From SURF-25 sp040754255 (GTDB lineage Bacteria; Omnitrophota; Gorgyraeia; Gygaellales; Profunditerraquicolaceae): DNA of 64,000 nt. Location: the NCBI GenBank assembly GCA_040754255.1, contig JBFMDA010000001.1, positions 1-64,000 of the forward strand. The letters are read 5' to 3'. Under the pieces are notes generated by a model that was given only the letters and a program-made list of their open reading frames with translations, ran no database searches and was not told where the DNA came from. This document shows, in pieces, positions 17,361 through 25,865 of this stretch (the stretch's first letter is position 1; each line of letters begins with the position of its first letter). A program made the position numbers and the translations under genes.

Positions 17361-18755
17361 ATGCTACGAACCCACACATGCGGCGAATTAACGGCCAAAG
17401 ACATCGGCAGCGAAGTGACGCTGTGCGGCTGGGTTGCCAGTAGGCGGGACCACGGCAAGCTTATTTTTATAGATATACGGGATAGGTATGGCTTGACTCA
17501 GGTGGTGTTTATCCCCAAGGATATCGCAGAAGCATACAAATCCGCGCAAACACTGCGTGATGAATATGTAATCAGGGTGCGCGGTAAAGTAAACCAAAGG
17601 CCGCAAGGCACCCTCAATCCAAAGTTGCCGACGGGTGAAATCGAAATTCTTGCAACCGGCCTTGAAATTCTTAATGCCAGCCTCACCCCGCCGTTTGAAA
17701 TAAAAGAGGGCGTGCCTATTGACGAGGAGTTACGCCTTAAATACCGGTATCTGGACCTGCGCAGAAAAAACGTTTTTACTAATTTTACCTTAAGGGACCG
17801 GGCATACAAGGTAATGCGGGCTTTCTTGGCGAAAAAAGACTTTATCGAATGCGAAACCCCCATACTTACAAAATCAACGCCGGAAGGTGCGCGCGATTAT
17901 TTGGTCCCTTCAAGGCTTAATCCCGGCCAATTTTATGCGCTCCCCCAGTCGCCGCAACTATTCAAGCAGATCCTTATGGTCTCAGGGATTGAGCGGTATT
18001 ACCAGATCGCAAAATGTTTCCGCGACGAAGACCTGCGCGCTGACCGCCAGCCGGAATTCACCCAGCTGGATATCGAGATGTCTTTTATCAGTGAAGAGGA
18101 CATATTTAGTTTGACAGAGGAATTGATGTATTTGATAATGAAAGAGCTGAAAGGCATCGAACTAAAAACGCCGTTTCCCCGCATTTCTTATAAGGAGGCG
18201 ATGCATACGTATGCCAGCGACAAACCAGACGTAAGGCAGGAACTAAACGCCGAGTTTGCGTTTGCCTGGGTCGTTGACTTTCCGCTGTTCAAATACAATG
18301 ATGAAGAAAAGCGTTGGGAAAGCGAGCACCATCCTTTTACTGCGCCGAACCCGCGCCAGATTGAACTGTTGGAAACGAATCCGGCAGAAGTAGTATCCCG
18401 TTCTTATGACCTTGTGTTAAACGGAATGGAAATCGGCTCAGGTTCAATAAGGATTCACGAGCAGTCGCTTCAGGAAAAGATTTTCGGGATAATCGGCATT
18501 CAGCAGGAAGAGGCGCGTAAGCGTTTCGGCTTTCTGTTGGATGCATTTCAGTACGGCGCACCTCCGCACGGAGGTATCGCATTCGGCATAGATAGGCTTC
18601 TGGCAATACTTGCAAACGAGGCAAGTATCCGGGAGGTAATCGGGTTCCCGAAGACGCAGAAGGCGTACTGTCCGCTTACTCAAGCGCCTTCGGAGGTTGA
18701 CGCAAGGCAGCTCAAGGAATTAAAAATAAATTTAGCCAAAAAAAAGGAGGCTTAG
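17361..18755 (+). CDS. aspS: Aspartyl-tRNA synthetase lacking the GAD insertion
   Basis: 464 residues against about 590 for bacterial AspRS. The N-terminal OB-fold (about 1-105), motif 2 (FRDEDLRADRQPEFTQLD), GMEIGSGSIRIH and motif 3 (GIAFGIDRLLAIL) are intact. At about residues 286-300 the sequence passes straight from SDKPDVRQEL to FAFAWVVDFPLF, where bacterial enzymes carry the GAD domain of about 120 residues. The reading frame is preserved and the flanks are canonical, so it looks like a clean natural loss rather than a frameshift; an assembly deletion cannot be ruled out. Sits 20 bases after a family C repeat. Confidence 0.93.
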   Translation: MLRTHTCGELTAKDIGSEVTLCGWVASRRDHGKLIFIDIRDRYGLTQVVFIPKDIAEAYKSAQTLRDEYVIRVRGKVNQRPQGTLNPKLPTGEIEILATGLEILNASLTPPFEIKEGVPIDEELRLKYRYLDLRRKNVFTNFTLRDRAYKVMRAFLAKKDFIECETPILTKSTPEGARDYLVPSRLNPGQFYALPQSPQLFKQILMVSGIERYYQIAKCFRDEDLRADRQPEFTQLDIEMSFISEEDIFSLTEELMYLIMKELKGIELKTPFPRISYKEAMHTYASDKPDVRQELNAEFAFAWVVDFPLFKYNDEEKRWESEHHPFTAPNPRQIELLETNPAEVVSRSYDLVLNGMEIGSGSIRIHEQSLQEKIFGIIGIQQEEARKRFGFLLDAFQYGAPPHGGIAFGIDRLLAILANEASIREVIGFPKTQKAYCPLTQAPSEVDARQLKELKINLAKKKEA

Positions 18756-18756
18756 T

Positions 18757-19338
18757 ATGAAAGCGGCAAAACAAATGTATTTCGTATTCTTGGCATCTGC
18801 GTTTTTGCTTTCCGGCTGCGTAGTGAGGACCTATCAGACTACCAAAGACAGGGTTGACCAGGATCTGCAGGGCAACCGCGGTTATCTTAAAGGTAGGCCG
18901 GTCGCAGGCGAAACAACCGCGCGCAAGACTACGCGTTCCTTAAGAGTGGTGGAGCTGGAGCTTCATTCACCGTTAAAATTCGAAAAAGGGCCTTCGCAGG
19001 AAGCAGGAAAAGTTTCTATGAAAGGTACGGTTGCGGAAAGGACTGAAGACAAGGGCGCATGGGGTAATCGCGGCTATATCTCAAGCAGTGATCTCCCTGA
19101 AATTGCCGAACCCTCGCCCGCAGCCAAGCCGGCCGGTTTTCAGAAGTATACGGTCCAGAAAAACGATACGCTTCAAAAAATCTCCCTTAAGTTCTTCGGC
19201 ACGACAAAGAAATGGCAAAAGATTTTTGAAGCAAATAAGAACAGCTTAAAAGCGCCGAATAAGATTTATCCCGGGCAAACACTGCTTATACCTGTCCAAG
19301 GGCCTGTCGCCGCTGAAGGCATGAAGAAATTTAAATAA
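18757..19338 (+). CDS. LysM-domain lipoprotein
   Basis: 193 residues. Lipoprotein signal peptide with lipobox LLSGC (Cys near 21). The C-terminal LysM domain (about 128-182) runs from YTVQKNDTLQKISLKFFG to IYPGQTLLIPV. LysM binds peptidoglycan, so the protein probably links the outer membrane or periplasm to the wall. The middle is low complexity. The Shine-Dalgarno AGGAGG is inside the end of aspS, one base from it, so it is likely cotranscribed. Confidence 0.87.
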   Translation: MKAAKQMYFVFLASAFLLSGCVVRTYQTTKDRVDQDLQGNRGYLKGRPVAGETTARKTTRSLRVVELELHSPLKFEKGPSQEAGKVSMKGTVAERTEDKGAWGNRGYISSSDLPEIAEPSPAAKPAGFQKYTVQKNDTLQKISLKFFGTTKKWQKIFEANKNSLKAPNKIYPGQTLLIPVQGPVAAEGMKKFK

Positions 19339-19346
19339 ACGGGACA

Positions 19347-20294
19347 GTGAAGAAGGTTCTGGAGTTAGAAAGCATTTCCCAGGCACAGCAGTTGTGCGGG
19401 CCGTTCGATAAAGGCCTTAAGGACCTAGAGGAAGAACTGAAGGTCCGCCTGACTATTCACGACAATCATCTTAAGATTTCCGGTGTTCCTACCAGGGTCA
19501 ATAAGGCATACAAATACCTGGAAGGCCTGCTTGCGGATATCAGGAATACGCAGGAAGGGCCCTTGCCAAGGCTTAGGGAAAAAGAAAAATTGAAAAGAGT
19601 TCAGAAATCTAAAACGGCATCTTCGGGTGCGGCGCACACATTTAGGCTCGGCATTGAAAAGACCATAGGGCCTAAAACCAAGGGGCAGCGCGAATACATC
19701 GAGTCGATTAAGAAATACGATATCGTCTTTGGTGTCGGGCCGGCAGGTACCGGAAAAACATACCTGGCAATGGCCCAGGCAGTGGAAGCCCTTAAAAAAC
19801 AGGAAGTGCGCCGTATTATCCTGACCAGGCCTGCAATCGAAGCAGGGGAATCCCTTGGGTTCCTGCCGGGCGATATGTATGAAAAAATTTCCCCTTACCT
19901 GCGGCCGCTCTACGATGCGCTTTATGATATGATGGATGCGGAACGAATAGAAAAGTATATCGAGACAGGCATTATTGAGGTGGCCCCGCTTGCGTATATG
20001 AGGGGAAGGACTTTAAACGATGCCTTTATTGTGCTCGACGAAGCACAGAATGCTACCGCAGAACAGATGAAGATGTTCTTGACCCGCATCGGTTTTTATT
20101 CAAAAGCGGTAATTACCGGGGATATTACGCAGAGCGACCTGCCCGATGGGAAGCCTATCGGGCTATTGCAGGCACAGGAGATATTGCGCGACATAGAAGG
20201 CATCAAATTCGTATTTTTGACAGGCGAGGATATTGTAAGGCACGAACTTGTCCAGAAGATAATCCAGGCATATGACCACGCAAACCGTCAATAG
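19347..20294 (+). CDS. phoH: PhoH-family ATPase
   Basis: 315 residues. P-loop GVGPAGTGKTYLAMA (about 131-145), TRPAIEAGESLGFLPGD, Walker B IVLDEAQNAT and ITGDITQSDLP are all PhoH/PhoL signatures; a KH-like N-terminal region (to about 75) is as in PhoL. GTG start. PhoH-HDIG-YbeY is a widely conserved order linked to rRNA processing, which supports the call. The 3' end overlaps the HDIG gene by 23 bases. Confidence 0.92.
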   Translation: MKKVLELESISQAQQLCGPFDKGLKDLEEELKVRLTIHDNHLKISGVPTRVNKAYKYLEGLLADIRNTQEGPLPRLREKEKLKRVQKSKTASSGAAHTFRLGIEKTIGPKTKGQREYIESIKKYDIVFGVGPAGTGKTYLAMAQAVEALKKQEVRRIILTRPAIEAGESLGFLPGDMYEKISPYLRPLYDALYDMMDAERIEKYIETGIIEVAPLAYMRGRTLNDAFIVLDEAQNATAEQMKMFLTRIGFYSKAVITGDITQSDLPDGKPIGLLQAQEILRDIEGIKFVFLTGEDIVRHELVQKIIQAYDHANRQ

Positions 20295-21717
20295 CAAGAA
20301 AAAACAGCCTTTAGGGATGAACCCTTCGATGCGCACGCGCGAAATCATAGGGTTTATACTCGGGACCATCCTGGTCTTTACGCTTTGCTATGTCCTGCAG
20401 GTAAATACCCTGCTTGGGCTGTTTCTTCTGTCATTAACGATCTATTTCAAATACCTTTACCTTACCCATAATCGGCTTACCTATAAATTACTCAATCCTT
20501 CGTTCTTTTTCGTAATTAATTTTACCACCGCTTATTGGATCGCACAGCAGGGGTTGCCTATTTTTTATCTTCCGTATGCCGCGTTTCCTATGCTGGCAAC
20601 GCTCTTGTTTCCCCGCCTGACCATACCGTTTCTACTCAATCTTGCTTCGGCAGTTTCCCTGGCATTTGTGTTCGGCAACAAACTCCTGGTTGAGGTATTG
20701 TTTCTTATCAGCGGCATTCTTTCAATCACCCTTGTAGTCGGGGCAAGGAGAAGGTTTACCATCATCAAGGCCGGGCTTATCATCGGTTTTGTGCAAGCCT
20801 TATCGTATCTATTGCTCCATCCGGTTGACCTCATAAAGCACTCTACGGTATATTCTGCGTTCTTCCTAAACGGCCTGGCCTGCAGCATTATCGTGCTGGG
20901 CACTTTGTCGATTTTCGAATACCTCTTTAAGACCATTACCAATATTACCCTGCTTGAATTGTCCGATTTTAACCAACCGCTCCTGCATCGCCTGATGCTT
21001 GAAGTCCCCGGGACCTACCACCACAGCCTTATTGTCGGCAACCTCTCGGAAGCAGCCTGCGAGGCAATCAACGCCAATGCACTCCTTGCGCGTATTGGGG
21101 CGTATTACCACGATATAGGAAAACTGGAAAAACCGGAATACTTCAGCGAGAACCAGGACCTAAGCCAGAGCAAACATGACGAGCTTTCTCCTACGATGAG
21201 CAAGCTGGTGATTATGAACCATGTAAAAGAAGGCATTGAGTTAGCAAAACGCAGCAGGCTGAATCCGGCAATCATAAATTTCATCCACCAGCACCACGGC
21301 AACAGCCTTGTGTATTATTTTTACCGCCGCGCACTCGAGAGCGTAGAAGAGGATGAGAAAATACAGGAGGAAGGGTTTCGTTATCCGGGCCCAAAGCCAA
21401 ACAGCAAAGAAACCGCCGTCGTATTGCTGGCAGATTCGGTAGAAGCGGCTACCCGTGCCCTGAAAGAACCAAATCCTTCCAAGATCGAAGAAGTAGTCCA
21501 TAAGATCATCAATAACAAATTTATCGACGGCCAACTTGACGAATGCGACCTTACCCTCAAAGACCTGGAAAAGATTGCGAAAGTATTTATCCGCATCCTG
21601 AACAGCATCTACCATGCGCGCATCACCTATCCCGAGGCGAATGTTGAAAATAATCATAAAAAACCTGCAAAAGAAAATTCCCATCAATCCGACAAGGATA
21701 AAGAAGTTAGCTCTTAG
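20272..21717 (+). CDS. PgpH-like membrane HD-domain phosphohydrolase, short form
   Basis: 481 residues. The first about 230 hold seven or so membrane helices, followed by a cytoplasmic HD domain with PGTYHHSLIVGNL and the catalytic YYHDIGKLEKPEYF. This is the 7TM-HD (YqfF/PgpH) architecture, whose members hydrolyse cyclic di-AMP, but the large extracellular N-terminal domain of PgpH (full length about 700) is missing. Genes of this family sit between phoH and ybeY in many bacteria, as here. A basic, Ser-rich tail overlaps the start of ybeY. Confidence 0.88.
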   Translation: MTTQTVNSKKKQPLGMNPSMRTREIIGFILGTILVFTLCYVLQVNTLLGLFLLSLTIYFKYLYLTHNRLTYKLLNPSFFFVINFTTAYWIAQQGLPIFYLPYAAFPMLATLLFPRLTIPFLLNLASAVSLAFVFGNKLLVEVLFLISGILSITLVVGARRRFTIIKAGLIIGFVQALSYLLLHPVDLIKHSTVYSAFFLNGLACSIIVLGTLSIFEYLFKTITNITLLELSDFNQPLLHRLMLEVPGTYHHSLIVGNLSEAACEAINANALLARIGAYYHDIGKLEKPEYFSENQDLSQSKHDELSPTMSKLVIMNHVKEGIELAKRSRLNPAIINFIHQHHGNSLVYYFYRRALESVEEDEKIQEEGFRYPGPKPNSKETAVVLLADSVEAATRALKEPNPSKIEEVVHKIINNKFIDGQLDECDLTLKDLEKIAKVFIRILNSIYHARITYPEANVENNHKKPAKENSHQSDKDKEVSS

Positions 21718-22072
21718 TACCGTATCCCGCGGGGACTTGCATAAAGCCGGTGAATTGACTATCTGCTTCGTACACGACGCACAGATACAAACGCTCAATT
21801 CCCGCTTTCTTAAGATACAAAAACCCACGGACGTGTTAGCCTTCAAGCTCAGCGCAAAAAATGAGGAATTCCGCGCGGATATTATCATTTCCGCGGAAAC
21901 GGCACTGCGTAATGCCGCGGAGTTTGGCACTTCGCCTTTTTTCGAACTCAGCCTCTATGTAGCCCACGGCATCCTTCATCTGCAGGGGTATGACGATAAA
22001 ACCGTTAAAGGCACACAACAGATGTACAGAAGGGCAGTGGGGATTCTAAAGAAGAATAACATTAGTTCGTAG
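21641..22072 (+). CDS. ybeY: Endoribonuclease YbeY
   Basis: 143 residues from the ATG at 21641 (MLKIIIKNL); an earlier in-frame ATG at 21614 would add nine unneeded residues. The PTDVLAF block and AHGILHLQGYDD motif identify YbeY, needed for 16S rRNA 3' maturation. The usual zinc motif is HGxLHLxGYDH; here the third histidine is Asp. The stop codon TAG lies within the first bases (TTCGTAG) of the repeat element that follows, so the repeat fixes the C-terminus. It overlaps the HDIG gene by 77 bases. Confidence 0.88.
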   Translation: MLKIIIKNLQKKIPINPTRIKKLALSTVSRGDLHKAGELTICFVHDAQIQTLNSRFLKIQKPTDVLAFKLSAKNEEFRADIIISAETALRNAAEFGTSPFFELSLYVAHGILHLQGYDDKTVKGTQQMYRRAVGILKKNNISS

Positions 22073-22312
22073 TGCGTATAGCGTATTGCGTATAGCGTAG
22101 TGCGTACGGCCTTTACCGCGGAACGCATAACACTCTTGTTGTGTGGGTGTGGGTTAGGTCATTGGTTTGGTGAATGGGGGAAGGTAAATGGTGTAAAAAA
22201 TTTACACCAATAACCTTACACTAACAACCAAACCATTTACCTTCCCTCTATACTATACGCTCTACCTCAACCTTAGCCTTACTTAACCTAAACCTTAACC
22301 TTTTTCTACGAA
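22066..22312. repeat. Composite repeat element (A+B), full-length copy 2
   Basis: 247 bases, running exactly from the ybeY stop (TTCGTA at 22066-22071) to the base before the recO ATG (TACGAA at 22307-22312). A array units are TGCGTAT, AGCGTAT, AGCGTAG; then a GC-richer block with CCGCGGAACGCATAAC; then B arms around a perfect hairpin (GGTGTAAA, three-base loop, TTTACACC at 22190-22208); then hexamers (CCTCAA, CCTTAG, CCTAAA). An inverted near-identical copy is at 28853-29061. Confidence 0.85.
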
Positions 22313-23086
22313 ATGTCCATTCATAAAACCGAAGCGATAGTACTGAACCGCCGGCCTTTTCGGGAGACATCCCTGATCGCCGACTTTTTTACCCTTGAGT
22401 TCGGCAAGATCAACGGCTTATTAAAAGGGATTCGCACTGAACCGCAGAAGTTCTCAAGCCCCGTAGAGCTATTTTCGCTCAACGAGATTATTTTTTACCG
22501 AAGGCAGAATTCCGATATCCAGCTCGTAAGCCAATGCGACCTAAAGCACAATTTTGATGCGATCCGCCGCGATGTGACAAAGGTAAGCCTTGCCAGCGTG
22601 ATGATGGAACTGCTGCAGGCAGTCATGCCCGCGGAAGAAAAGAACGAAGAGATATTTAAGCTCGCCAGTGCGTCTCTTCAGGAAATGGAATCCTGCGTCA
22701 GGCCGGAGAAGATCGCCACTATTTTTAAAATAAAACTACTTTCTTTATCCGGCTTTAAGCCCCACCTGGACTCCTGCGTATCCTGCGGCAATAAAATTTT
22801 AAGCCAGTCCAAATTCAGCCTTTCACTGGGCGGCCTCATCTGTGCTACGTGTAACCATAAAGACAAGAATGCCCGCCTTATTTTTCGGGGAACGATTGCC
22901 ACCATCCTGCATATCGAAAAGAATGAAATGAAAAATAATCTCAACCTAGGAATGAATCCCCAGATCAAAACAGAGCTGAACCTGATCCTGAACGCCTTCC
23001 TCACTTACCACCTTGAAAGAAGCTTCAAGGCGCAAAAGGTACTGGACGGGATGCAGAATACTATCGCGCTGCCCTTGCGCACGTAA
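22313..23086 (+). CDS. recO: DNA repair protein RecO
   Basis: 257 residues. The N-terminal OB-fold starts SIHKTEAIVLNRRPFRETS, a typical RecO opening, and a zinc-finger-like set of cysteines (CVSCGNK ... CATC, about 152-178) lies in the C-terminal half. RecO loads RecA onto SSB-coated DNA with RecR. The ATG directly abuts the TACGAA end of the repeat element and there is no normal Shine-Dalgarno, so the leader is made entirely of repeat sequence. Confidence 0.88.
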   Translation: MSIHKTEAIVLNRRPFRETSLIADFFTLEFGKINGLLKGIRTEPQKFSSPVELFSLNEIIFYRRQNSDIQLVSQCDLKHNFDAIRRDVTKVSLASVMMELLQAVMPAEEKNEEIFKLASASLQEMESCVRPEKIATIFKIKLLSLSGFKPHLDSCVSCGNKILSQSKFSLSLGGLICATCNHKDKNARLIFRGTIATILHIEKNEMKNNLNLGMNPQIKTELNLILNAFLTYHLERSFKAQKVLDGMQNTIALPLRT

Positions 23087-23100
23087 CTCTTATCTTCAAG

Positions 23101-24810
23101 ATGTTAAACCTGACAATCGCCGAAACCTTCAGGAATATATCCCAACTGCTTGAAATACGCCAAGACAACCCTTTCCGCATAAGGGCATATGCACGGGCAG
23201 CGCAGGCCATCGAGGGGCTCAACGAAGACATCGAAACCGCCGCACAACAAGATACACTCAGGGAAATCCCCGGCATCGGAGAAGACCTGGAAAGAAAAAT
23301 CAAAGAATTCATTTCAACGGGGAAAATCAGGGCCTACGAAGAATTAAAGAAAACATTCCCTGACGGCCTGCTTGAGTTGTTGCGTATCCCTTCAGTAGGG
23401 CCGAAGACCGCCAAACTGCTTTACGATGAGCTGCATATACACAACGTTGCCGGTTTGGAGTCAGCCATCGCCAAAGGCAAGCTAAAAGGCATATTCGGCA
23501 TCAAGGAAAAGACCATTGAGAACATCGCTTCTGGCATAAGGCTCCTTAAGGCCGGTAAAGAACGAATGCCGCTTTCGGTTGCCTGGCAGGCCGCGGAAAG
23601 TTTCTTAAAACCGCTTCATGGCTTACCGGGTGTTAAAAAAATTTCCTGCGCCGGCTCCCTGCGGCGCCAGAGAGAGACAATCAGGGATATAGATATTCTC
23701 CTCGCTTCTGAAGCCCCAAAAAAAATCATACGGTATTTCACAGGCCTGCCTCAGGTAAAAGAAATTATTGCTTCCGGCAGCACAAAATCATCGGTACGCA
23801 CGGCCGACGGCATCCAGGTTGATTGCCGCGCCGTCGTAGGGAAATCATTCGGGGCAGCGCTGCTTTATTTTACAGGCTCAAAAAATTTCAATATCAAATT
23901 AAGGCAGATTGCGATACAGAAAGGCTTAAAAATCAATGAGTACGGCGTATTCAGGGGAAACTCTTTTGTTGCGGGAAGGACGGAAGCTGAAATTTTCAAA
24001 CTGCTGGGAATGGAATATATTGAGCCGGAGCTAAGGGAGGATACCGGCGAAATAGCGCTTGCGCAAAAAGGTACACTCCCGAAATTGATAACGCAGGATG
24101 ATTTAAAGGGGGATTTGCATACGCACTCAAGCTGGTCTGACGGCAATAACACCATACAAGAGATGGCCCTTGCCGCGGCAAAGCTCGGTTACTCCTATAT
24201 CGCCATAACAGACCATTCGCAGGGGCTTAAGATTGCCAACGGCCTTTCCGTAAAAGACCTTTTAAAAAAAAGAAAAGAAATCGAAAAGGTGAATACTGCA
24301 TTGCGCCGGTGCAGGGTCCTTTACGGGACAGAGGTCGATATAGACTCACAGGGAAGGCTCGATTATTCCAACGAGACACTCAAGGAATTTGATATTGTCA
24401 TCGCAGCGATTCACAGCGGTTTTAAACAGTCAAAAGAGAAGCTTACCCGCAGGATACTGAAAGCCTGCGATAACAAATACGTCAATATTATTTCTCATCC
24501 CACCGGCAGGCTCTGGGGGACGCGCGACGCCTATGAAATAGATTTTGACGCGGTTCTAACGCGCGCCAAAGAAACCAACACCGCCCTTGAGATCAATTCT
24601 TATCCTCTGCGCCTTGACTTAAACGACCTCCATTGCCGCCGCGCAAAGGAACAGGGAGTAAAGCTGGTGATTAATACCGATTCTCACTCGCTTGAGCATC
24701 TCCGCGCAGCTAGATTCGGTGTTGCAGTTGCGCGCAGAGGGTGGCTTACTGCAAAAGATGTGCTCAATACGTTGCCCCTTGACGCCCTATTGAAAGCGAT
24801 AAAAAAATGA
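23101..24810 (+). CDS. polX: DNA polymerase X with PHP domain
   Basis: 569 residues, the usual bacterial PolX length. Helix-hairpin-helix N-terminus (about 1-130), polymerase palm with GSLRRQRETIRDIDILLAS (two catalytic Asp) and VDCRAV (third Asp), then GALLYFTGSKNFN. The PHP phosphoesterase domain starts at DLHTHSSWSDG (about 339) and ends with INTDSHSLEHL. It does gap-filling in base-excision repair with 3'-5' exonuclease from PHP. Its stop overlaps the apbE start (ATGA). Confidence 0.95.
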   Translation: MLNLTIAETFRNISQLLEIRQDNPFRIRAYARAAQAIEGLNEDIETAAQQDTLREIPGIGEDLERKIKEFISTGKIRAYEELKKTFPDGLLELLRIPSVGPKTAKLLYDELHIHNVAGLESAIAKGKLKGIFGIKEKTIENIASGIRLLKAGKERMPLSVAWQAAESFLKPLHGLPGVKKISCAGSLRRQRETIRDIDILLASEAPKKIIRYFTGLPQVKEIIASGSTKSSVRTADGIQVDCRAVVGKSFGAALLYFTGSKNFNIKLRQIAIQKGLKINEYGVFRGNSFVAGRTEAEIFKLLGMEYIEPELREDTGEIALAQKGTLPKLITQDDLKGDLHTHSSWSDGNNTIQEMALAAAKLGYSYIAITDHSQGLKIANGLSVKDLLKKRKEIEKVNTALRRCRVLYGTEVDIDSQGRLDYSNETLKEFDIVIAAIHSGFKQSKEKLTRRILKACDNKYVNIISHPTGRLWGTRDAYEIDFDAVLTRAKETNTALEINSYPLRLDLNDLHCRRAKEQGVKLVINTDSHSLEHLRAARFGVAVARRGWLTAKDVLNTLPLDALLKAIKK

Positions 24811-25865
24811 AACAGCCTATTCGTTCCGTATTGCGTATTGCGTATCGCGTATCGCGTTATGCGTCCAGCGTTATGCGCAGGGCGTCTTGCGCATTGCGCA
24901 AAAGACCACGCGGAAAACCGGCTACCTCAGCCTTAACCTTAGCCTTCTGTTCATCGCTAGTTATTCTATGCGGTTGTCAGCCCCGGCACCTATACAGGGA
25001 AACCCGCGTCATGATGGGGACGTTTATCGAGGTAATTTCACCGGATGAGCGCTCGTCTGCTATTGCCTTTGAAGAAATAAAACGGATCGAGTCCCTCTTA
25101 AGCAAATACGACGAACACAGCGAAATATACAGGCTCAACAAAAACGGCAAAATAACTGCAAGCCCGGAAACATGGTATATAATGCAAAGGGCCAGGGAAT
25201 TCTGGAAAAACTCAAACGGCGCATTCGATATAACCGTAGGCCCCCTGATGAATGCCTGGGGGTTTACCGACAAGCGATATACGGTCCCCAAGAAACAGGA
25301 AATTAAGAAGGCATTAAGGCTTGTAGGAATGGATAAAATTATTTTTCATAAAAACAATAATGTGATAGAATTTAGTATTCGCGGCATGTCGGTTGACTTA
25401 GGCGCTATCGCCAAAGGTTTTGCTATTGATTCCGCTATTAAAAAAATAAAGGCTGCGGGCGTAAAAAATTGCTTGATTAATGCAGGCGGAGATATATATT
25501 GTGTAGGTAAGAAATTCGGCAGGCCCTGGAAAGTGGCAGTGCAGAATCCTCGAGGAAGAAGTTTTTTGAGCACCTTGCGCCTGGAAGACAGCGCCATAGC
25601 CACTTCGGGGGATTATGAGCAGTATTTTAAGAATAAGGAGGAAGTTTTTTCTCACATATTTGACCCCACAACAGGGGCTCCTGCGCAGGCCGGAATAACT
25701 TCAGTGACGGTTATTGCACAAGACTGCCTTACTGCAGATGCGTTGGCTACTTCCGTATTTGTGTTAGGCAGGGAAAAGGGGACAGAGATGATAAAAAAAT
25801 ACCCTCCCGCGAAAGCCTGCATCGTAGAGAGCAATAACGAAGGAGAATTGGTAACTGTGCCATGA
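24807..25865 (+). CDS. apbE: FAD:protein FMN transferase, lipoprotein, repeat-encoded N-terminus
   Basis: 352 residues. The body from MMGTFIEVISPDE is ApbE: SKYDEHSEIYRLN, VDLGAIAKGFAID, INAGGDIYCVG, and the metal-binding DALATSVFVLG. It transfers FMN to Thr of target proteins outside the membrane, for example Rnf/Nqr subunits. A lipobox (LVILCGC) is at about residue 51. Residues about 6-48 are encoded by repeat A/B sequence (24820-24948). Start is either the ATGA overlap at 24807 or the ATG at 24870; both would keep the lipobox. Confidence 0.88.
   Translation: MKQPIRSVLRIAYRVSRYASSVMRRASCALRKRPRGKPATSALTLAFCSSLVILCGCQPRHLYRETRVMMGTFIEVISPDERSSAIAFEEIKRIESLLSKYDEHSEIYRLNKNGKITASPETWYIMQRAREFWKNSNGAFDITVGPLMNAWGFTDKRYTVPKKQEIKKALRLVGMDKIIFHKNNNVIEFSIRGMSVDLGAIAKGFAIDSAIKKIKAAGVKNCLINAGGDIYCVGKKFGRPWKVAVQNPRGRSFLSTLRLEDSAIATSGDYEQYFKNKEEVFSHIFDPTTGAPAQAGITSVTVIAQDCLTADALATSVFVLGREKGTEMIKKYPPAKACIVESNNEGELVTVP
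24820..24948. repeat. Repeat element A/B read as protein in apbE
   Basis: Begins TTCGTTCC and has A units GTATTGC, GTATCGC, GTTATGC, then CGCGGAAAACC (also seen in the copy at 36624), and ends with B hexamers CCTCAG, CCTTAA, CCTTAG. No stop codon interrupts the apbE frame, so the element supplies the N-terminal extension and much of the signal peptide. Confidence 0.8.

Noticed and set aside
22190..22208. Hairpin of the B element as a Rho-independent terminator
   Set aside because: The stem is AT-rich, and no T-run follows on either strand.
22141..22312. Telomere-like TTAGG/CCTAA repeats as a chromosome end
   Set aside because: They are internal, in inverted copies, and the genes run on normally on both sides.
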